6,903 nucleotides of DNA. Source: Treponema sp. GTDB taxonomy: Bacteria > Spirochaetota > Spirochaetia > Treponematales > Treponemataceae. The stretch covers positions 1-6,903 of the forward strand of contig JAILNT010000386.1 in the NCBI GenBank assembly GCA_024691265.1. The letters are read 5' to 3'. Below, one piece after another: positions 5,405-6,903 of this stretch. The position numbers were made by a program, and so were the translations under genes. Position 1 is the stretch's first letter. Each line of letters starts with the position of its first letter. The notes under the pieces are model-generated. The model was not told the origin of the DNA and made no database searches. It worked only from the letters and a program-made list of their open reading frames with translations.

Positions 5405-6403
5405 TTAATTTCGTTTATATCCCGTGTAAAGATATGCGGGATATGGAACATCATTTTCAAACAGCTCTAAAATTGCAGAAGGAACTGGAGAAGACTCTTC
5501 GATTTTTGATTTTTCCATATTTGTATAAGTTTCCATAAGTAATTTATAAAGGCTTTTTTTGCTATCTGGTCTGAAATGAGTAACTTCTATATCATTTCTG
5601 GCATACTCTGTATTCACCATGTCATCAACGGCATTTTCCCATGTATCAATTTTATCTACAAGTTTATTTGCTAAAGCCTGCTTTGCTGTGTAAACTCTGC
5701 CATCTGCAAGTTCTTTAACTGTATTTATATCAAGCTGCCGACTTTCTGCAACAATATCAGTAAACTGTTCATAACACTCATCTGCTATTGATTGCATTAT
5801 TGCCCTCTGCTCATCAGTCATAGATTGATTATAATTTCCCATATTTTTATTTCTACCGGCTGTTATTGTTGTAGACTTTATTCCATATTTTTCCATTAAT
5901 CCGGTTAAATCTAAATGCTGTCCTGAAATTACACCAATAGAACCTGTAAGAGTATTTCTGTTTGCATATATTTTTTTAGATGCACATGCTATATAATAGC
6001 CTCCACTTGCAGCAAGAGATTGCATATAAGTATATACAGGCCTCTTTGTTTCTTCTGCATACCGTTTCAATTCAAGATAAACTTCATCAGCTTCATATAC
6101 AGCTCCACCAGGAGAATCTATAACAAGCATAATTCCCATGTTCATAGAATCATCTGCCAATTTATCTATTGTATCTAGAAGCCATGCCTGGTCATAACTA
6201 TCATTTTTATTTGTTATTACACCTTCTATGTGAATAGCTGCTATGTAAGGCTTATTCGCTTTTTTGAAAGGACTGGAATCTGAATTACGGGAGAAAACTG
6301 CACAAGCTAAAGCAATGACAACAAGGATAAGTAATATAACTATACCATTTTTACTAGATTTTTCATTATTCATATTATTGTTTTGCGGAACTAAATAATT
6401 CAT
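5405..6403 (-). CDS. sppA: Signal peptide peptidase SppA, short S49 form
   Basis: SppA is a membrane-anchored Ser-Lys protease of family S49 that degrades cleaved signal peptides and membrane-protein fragments at the extracytoplasmic face. The 332-residue product is the short, single-domain bacillus-like form, about half the E. coli protein. Residues 20-38 form one hydrophobic anchor. The substrate-binding region contains DSPGG (96-100). The nucleophile is predicted as S133 in AASGGYY and the base as K186 in GRNKNMG; their 53-residue spacing matches the bacillus enzyme closely. GSIGVIS (154-160) is also conserved. ALAC at 31-34 resembles a loose lipobox, so lipid attachment is an alternative to a plain anchor. 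AGGAG (complement of 6412-6416), 8 bases upstream, supports the ATG. It follows the DUF975 gene by 31 bases, so the two are probably cotranscribed. It converges on the HTH-receiver gene. Confidence 0.93.
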   Translation of the reverse strand: MNYLVPQNNNMNNEKSSKNGIVILLILVVIALACAVFSRNSDSSPFKKANKPYIAAIHIEGVITNKNDSYDQAWLLDTIDKLADDSMNMGIMLVIDSPGGAVYEADEVYLELKRYAEETKRPVYTYMQSLAASGGYYIACASKKIYANRNTLTGSIGVISGQHLDLTGLMEKYGIKSTTITAGRNKNMGNYNQSMTDEQRAIMQSIADECYEQFTDIVAESRQLDINTVKELADGRVYTAKQALANKLVDKIDTWENAVDDMVNTEYARNDIEVTHFRPDSKKSLYKLLMETYTNMEKSKIEESSPVPSAILELFENDVPYPAYLYTGYKRN

Positions 6404-6434
6404 ACTCGCCTCTCCTATTAAATAAATATTATAT

Positions 6435-6903
6435 TTAGATAAAATCCTGCTCTGTTAAAATTTGTTGCTTTATAGCTGCAGCTTTTAGAGCTTTATAAAC
6501 ATTGCAAGATGTCATTTCCATATATGGTAAAGTCCAAAGGAAACCTATTCCCAATGTAAAACAAGAAATAATAAACCAGCCTAAAAAACTAAGATGCATT
6601 ATAAATATTTCAGCTTTATGATTTTGAGTCATTATTGAACTTATTTTTATCGCTTTAAATATCGAAATATGTTTATTTTCTGCCAATATAAAATAAACTT
6701 GGGAATAAGCATAGAATTTTATAAAAAAAGGAAAAATAAATAATAAAAACCAAAAAGAAAAATACAATAGCAAAATAAAAGCTGCAAAAATTCCCTTTTT
6801 CCAGTCATTCAAACCTTTTAAAAATGTATTAAAAGATATTCTTTCCGTAAAAGCTTTTTCTTTTGAAAGGAAAATTGAAAGATAAACGTTTGCATTTGCA
6901 ATA
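6435..6903 (-). CDS. DUF975-family membrane protein, 5' end outside the window
   Basis: The frame read on the - strand is open from the right edge to the TAA at 6435-6437, giving 155 residues of a C-terminal part. A TTG at 6810-6812 could be mistaken for the start. The 30 residues before it, starting IANANVYLSIF and including FLKG, continue the DUF975 pattern, so the gene is truncated by the window. Two hydrophobic segments are clear, at about 37-60 and 100-126. Between them is the family-like stretch YSQVYFILAENKHIS plus FKAIKIS, and the second segment contains LGWF and LGIGFLW. DUF975 proteins are integral membrane proteins of unknown function. Its position just ahead of sppA suggests a shared envelope role, perhaps as a partner or substrate of the peptidase; this is inference only. 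Confidence 0.8.
   Translation of the reverse strand, partial: IANANVYLSIFLSKEKAFTERISFNTFLKGLNDWKKGIFAAFILLLYFSFWFLLFIFPFFIKFYAYSQVYFILAENKHISIFKAIKISSIMTQNHKAEIFIMHLSFLGWFIISCFTLGIGFLWTLPYMEMTSCNVYKALKAAAIKQQILTEQDFI

Noticed and set aside
6810..6812. TTG as the start of the membrane protein gene
   Set aside because: The frame stays open to the window edge, and the upstream residues continue the DUF975 pattern, so the gene is truncated and does not start here.

Overview
The window is AT-rich bacterial DNA with tightly packed genes. It most resembles a low-GC spirochaete of the Treponema type. That placement is an inference from the rplM-rpsI-recX order followed by a helix-turn-helix/receiver regulator, from the FIST and chemoreceptor signalling genes, and from overall protein resemblance. 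No rRNA or other decisive marker is present, so the genus is not proven. No tRNA, rRNA, CRISPR array, insertion sequence or phage gene was seen, and no stretch over 300 bases lacks a gene. The longest non-coding gap is 3079-3256.

Layout, left to right. Positions 1-135 hold the 3' end of an unidentified gene. Positions 194-2253 hold a two-gene signalling unit on the + strand: a cytoplasmic FIST-domain sensor protein and, 17 bases later, a methyl-accepting chemotaxis protein with no membrane segment and no sensor domain of its own. The likely logic is that FIST senses a small ligand and the soluble receptor passes the signal to CheA/CheW. Next is tcdA (2287-3078), which makes the cyclic form of the tRNA modification t6A.

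A consensus-like sigma70 promoter (3123-3152) and a structured leader of about 100 nt precede rplM and rpsI (ribosomal proteins L13 and S9). These are followed closely by recX (a RecA modulator) and by a regulator with an N-terminal MerR/excisionase-like HTH and a C-terminal receiver domain. The spacing suggests one transcription unit from 3159 to 5394. recX carries terminator-like alternative RNA folds near its start, which could lower read-through from the strongly expressed ribosomal genes.

On the - strand, converging on the regulator with only 10 bases between stop codons, are sppA (a short, bacillus-type S49 peptidase) and, upstream of it, a DUF975 membrane protein whose 5' end runs off the right edge. 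A perfect 10-bp inverted repeat lies at this convergent junction, inside the regulator's last codons.

Nothing here is clearly a new system. The best leads are the FIST/soluble-chemoreceptor pair, the multi-hairpin rplM leader, the alternative structures in early recX, the inverted repeats at two gene ends, and a set of starts with no Shine-Dalgarno but a -10-like sequence just upstream.
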